Source: Nocardioidaceae bacterium | GTDB taxonomy: Bacteria; Actinomycetota; Actinomycetes; Propionibacteriales; Nocardioidaceae | NCBI GenBank assembly: GCA_013698435.1 | Contig: JACCVA010000185.1 | Span: 1 to 7,226 of the forward strand | Reading direction: 5' to 3' | DNA: 7,226 nucleotides | In this document: piece after piece, positions 6,160 through 7,226 of the stretch | How the letters are laid out: every line of letters begins with the position of its first letter | Numbering within the stretch: the stretch's first letter is position 1 | Notes under the pieces: generated by a model | The model's database searches: none | What the model was told of the DNA's origin: nothing | Seen by the model: only the letters and a program-made list of their open reading frames with translations | Program-made: the position numbers and the translations under genes

Positions 6160-6831
6160 GTGGCTCCGCAAACTGTTCGAGCGTTGGTAGGCCGGATCAG
6201 CCCACGCACTGTGGACGGGCAGGGAAGTCTCAACGTCATAGCCGCAGCAGAGCAGTCGGCCACGGAGGTGGTGATGCTGTCCATCGCCGGGGCGTCGGCG
6301 ACCAGTCCGCTGGAGCTCGCTCGGGTGAAGTACGGCGTCGAGGAGCATCTGCGCACATCACTATGCCCATGGACCGTGGTGAGGGCCGACGCCTTCGCCC
6401 AGACGTGGTTCAACGTGCTCGAGCAGACCGCCGTCAAGTCGCACCGACCCATGGTCTTTGGGGACGGCAACAACCTTATCGGCTGGGTGGACGTCCACGA
6501 GGTCGCAGCCCTTGTCGAGCACGCCGTGCTGGAACCGTCGCTGCGCGGCCGCATCCTGGAGATCTCCGGTCCGGAGCCGCTGACGCTGGAGCAGCTCGCC
6601 ACCCTGCTCATGGAGCACCACGGCTGGCCAGGAAAGCCCCGCCGCCTTCCGCGCTCGGTGCTGCGGGTGATCGCGACCATGGCCGCACCTGTCCGGCCGG
6701 ACATCGCCCGGCAGGCACGAGCCTCCCTCGCGATGGACGTGCTTGCGCAGGTCGACGATCACGAGACCAGAGCCGCTTTCCCCGACCTGCCGGCCGTACC
6801 CGTCAGCTGGTTGCTGACCCAGACCGCCTGA
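6160..6831 (+). CDS. NmrA/SDR-type NAD(P)-binding protein, N-terminally truncated
   Basis: The 223 residues match the central and C-terminal parts of NmrA-like or atypical short-chain dehydrogenases. They show SPRTVDGQGSLNVIAAAE (residues 14-31), a VVMLSIAGAS strand, LARVKYGVEEHLRTS with the family Tyr/Glu region, WTVVRADAFAQTWF, FGDGNNLIGWVDVHEVAALVEHAV and GRILEISGPEPLTLEQLATLL. What is missing is the beginning: full-length relatives have about 80-90 more residues including the glycine-rich GxxGxxG loop that binds NAD(P). Upstream in the same frame there is a stop at 6127-6129 and no glycine motif; the other frames of 5937-6159 show none either. GTG 6160, with GGGGG and GGAG just before it, is the first usable start. 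The protein as encoded would probably not bind its cofactor, so it may be a decaying remnant. An intact but short protein or an assembly problem are alternatives. It converges with the hydrolase gene to its right. Confidence 0.7.
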   Translation: MAPQTVRALVGRISPRTVDGQGSLNVIAAAEQSATEVVMLSIAGASATSPLELARVKYGVEEHLRTSLCPWTVVRADAFAQTWFNVLEQTAVKSHRPMVFGDGNNLIGWVDVHEVAALVEHAVLEPSLRGRILEISGPEPLTLEQLATLLMEHHGWPGKPRRLPRSVLRVIATMAAPVRPDIARQARASLAMDVLAQVDDHETRAAFPDLPAVPVSWLLTQTA

Positions 6832-6840
6832 CCTCACGGG
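6830..6840 (+). repeat. Right copy of an 11-bp direct repeat flanking the SDR-like gene
   Basis: Second exact copy of GACCTCACGGG, overlapping the stop codon of the SDR-like gene (TGA 6829-6831) and 688 bp from the first copy. The 66-bp convergent gap that follows (6832-6897) has no strong hairpin; only a TGAGG/CCTCA pair (6868-6872, 6896-6900) is visible. Confidence 0.5.
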
Positions 6841-6897
6841 ACGACCGATGCTGCAACAGACGCCAAGATGAGGCAAAGCTCGTTCGCGGAAGACCCC

Positions 6898-7226
6898 TCA
6901 GCCGACGGATTGACAACCAGGGGAGGTGAAGTGACGGAGCAGTGCGTCAGCGAGGTCGTCTGGTGCTTCCTCCGCCATGTGATGTCCGGACTCGATGCCG
7001 TGGCCGCACAGGTCGGATGACCAGGGGCGCCAGACCTCCAGCGGGTCACCGTAGAGGAGCTCCATGTCGTCGTGTGTCGACCACATCACGAGCAGTGGGC
7101 AGTCGATCCGGCGTCCCTCGTCACGGTCTTGTCGGTCGTGCTGGCGGTCGACGCCCAAGCCGGCTCGGTAGTCCTCGAGCATGGCGTGCACGGTCTGCGG
7201 GTCGCGGGTGGCCGCCCTGAACTCGG
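6898..7226 (-). CDS. Alpha/beta hydrolase, haloacetate dehalogenase-like (5' end off the right edge)
   Basis: C-terminal 108 residues of an alpha/beta hydrolase; the start lies beyond the right edge. The visible order resembles haloacetate/fluoroacetate dehalogenases and related epoxide-hydrolase-like enzymes: DPQTVHAMLEDYRAGLGVD, then DCPLLVMWSTHDD (the core strand leading to the acid region), GDPLEVWRPW, and ESGHHMAEEAPDDLADALLRHF. The last motif holds the catalytic histidine (GH, codon 6984-6982). In this family an Asp nucleophile, a His and a second acid hydrolyse carbon-halogen or ester-like bonds; the nucleophile elbow is outside the window, so substrate and even dehalogenase activity cannot be confirmed. 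The reading frame continues without a stop to the edge. The short tail after LLRHF (TSPGCQSVG) is not conserved as far as I recall. It is convergent with the SDR-like gene. Confidence 0.8.
   Translation of the reverse strand, partial: EFRAATRDPQTVHAMLEDYRAGLGVDRQHDRQDRDEGRRIDCPLLVMWSTHDDMELLYGDPLEVWRPWSSDLCGHGIESGHHMAEEAPDDLADALLRHFTSPGCQSVG

Noticed and set aside
5988..6929. Plus-strand open frame of 313 codons overlapping the SDR-like gene
   Set aside because: It is in another frame, Arg/Gly-rich and without motifs, while the frame starting at 6160 carries clear NmrA/SDR signatures.
1..7226. Search by eye for CRISPR repeats, tRNA or rRNA genes, transposases, phage or defence genes
   Set aside because: No regularly spaced repeats, no tRNA-like cloverleaf with T-loop motif and no matching protein motifs were seen; a computed scan could still find something subtle.

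Overview
The DNA is GC-rich with strong G/C at third codon positions. The gene set (a stand-alone ParC, an LprG/P55-type lipoprotein-transporter pair and a DUF664/DinB protein) points to a high-GC Actinomycetota chromosome. The ParC start and motifs resemble streptomycete and other non-mycobacterial actinobacterial proteins. A Nocardioidaceae-like or related lineage is a guess, not a demonstrated assignment.

Left part (1-4650, minus strand): a three-gene, tightly spaced, probably co-transcribed block. It runs from parC (topoisomerase IV subunit A, 2200-4650) to an LppX/LprAFG-family lipoprotein resembling LprG (1469-2161, possibly from 2203), then to a 14-helix MFS transporter resembling mycobacterial P55/Rv1410c (1457 running off the left edge). 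The last two genes match the lprG-p55 pair, which in mycobacteria moves triacylglycerides and lipoglycans from the inner membrane towards the outer envelope.

Middle (4651-5476): a 124-bp divergent intergenic region with a good candidate for a leaderless promoter, then a DinB/DUF664 protein on the plus strand (4775-5284). A convergent intergenic region follows, with a perfect 10-bp inverted repeat (possible bidirectional terminator) and a short coding-like stretch of unknown origin.

Right part (5477-7226): this looks partly decayed. A small four-helix membrane protein gene (minus strand) is frameshifted at a run of six G/C. Divergent to it is an NmrA/SDR-type NAD(P)-binding protein that lacks its N-terminal Rossmann nucleotide-binding portion and is flanked by 11-bp direct repeats. 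Convergent with that is the C-terminal end of an alpha/beta hydrolase of the haloacetate dehalogenase type, entering from the right edge.

I see no CRISPR array, RNA gene, insertion sequence, phage or defence gene. The points most worth checking are the lprG-p55-like export pair sitting directly behind parC, and the cluster of damaged genes at 5285-6840. I did not find a clearly new system.
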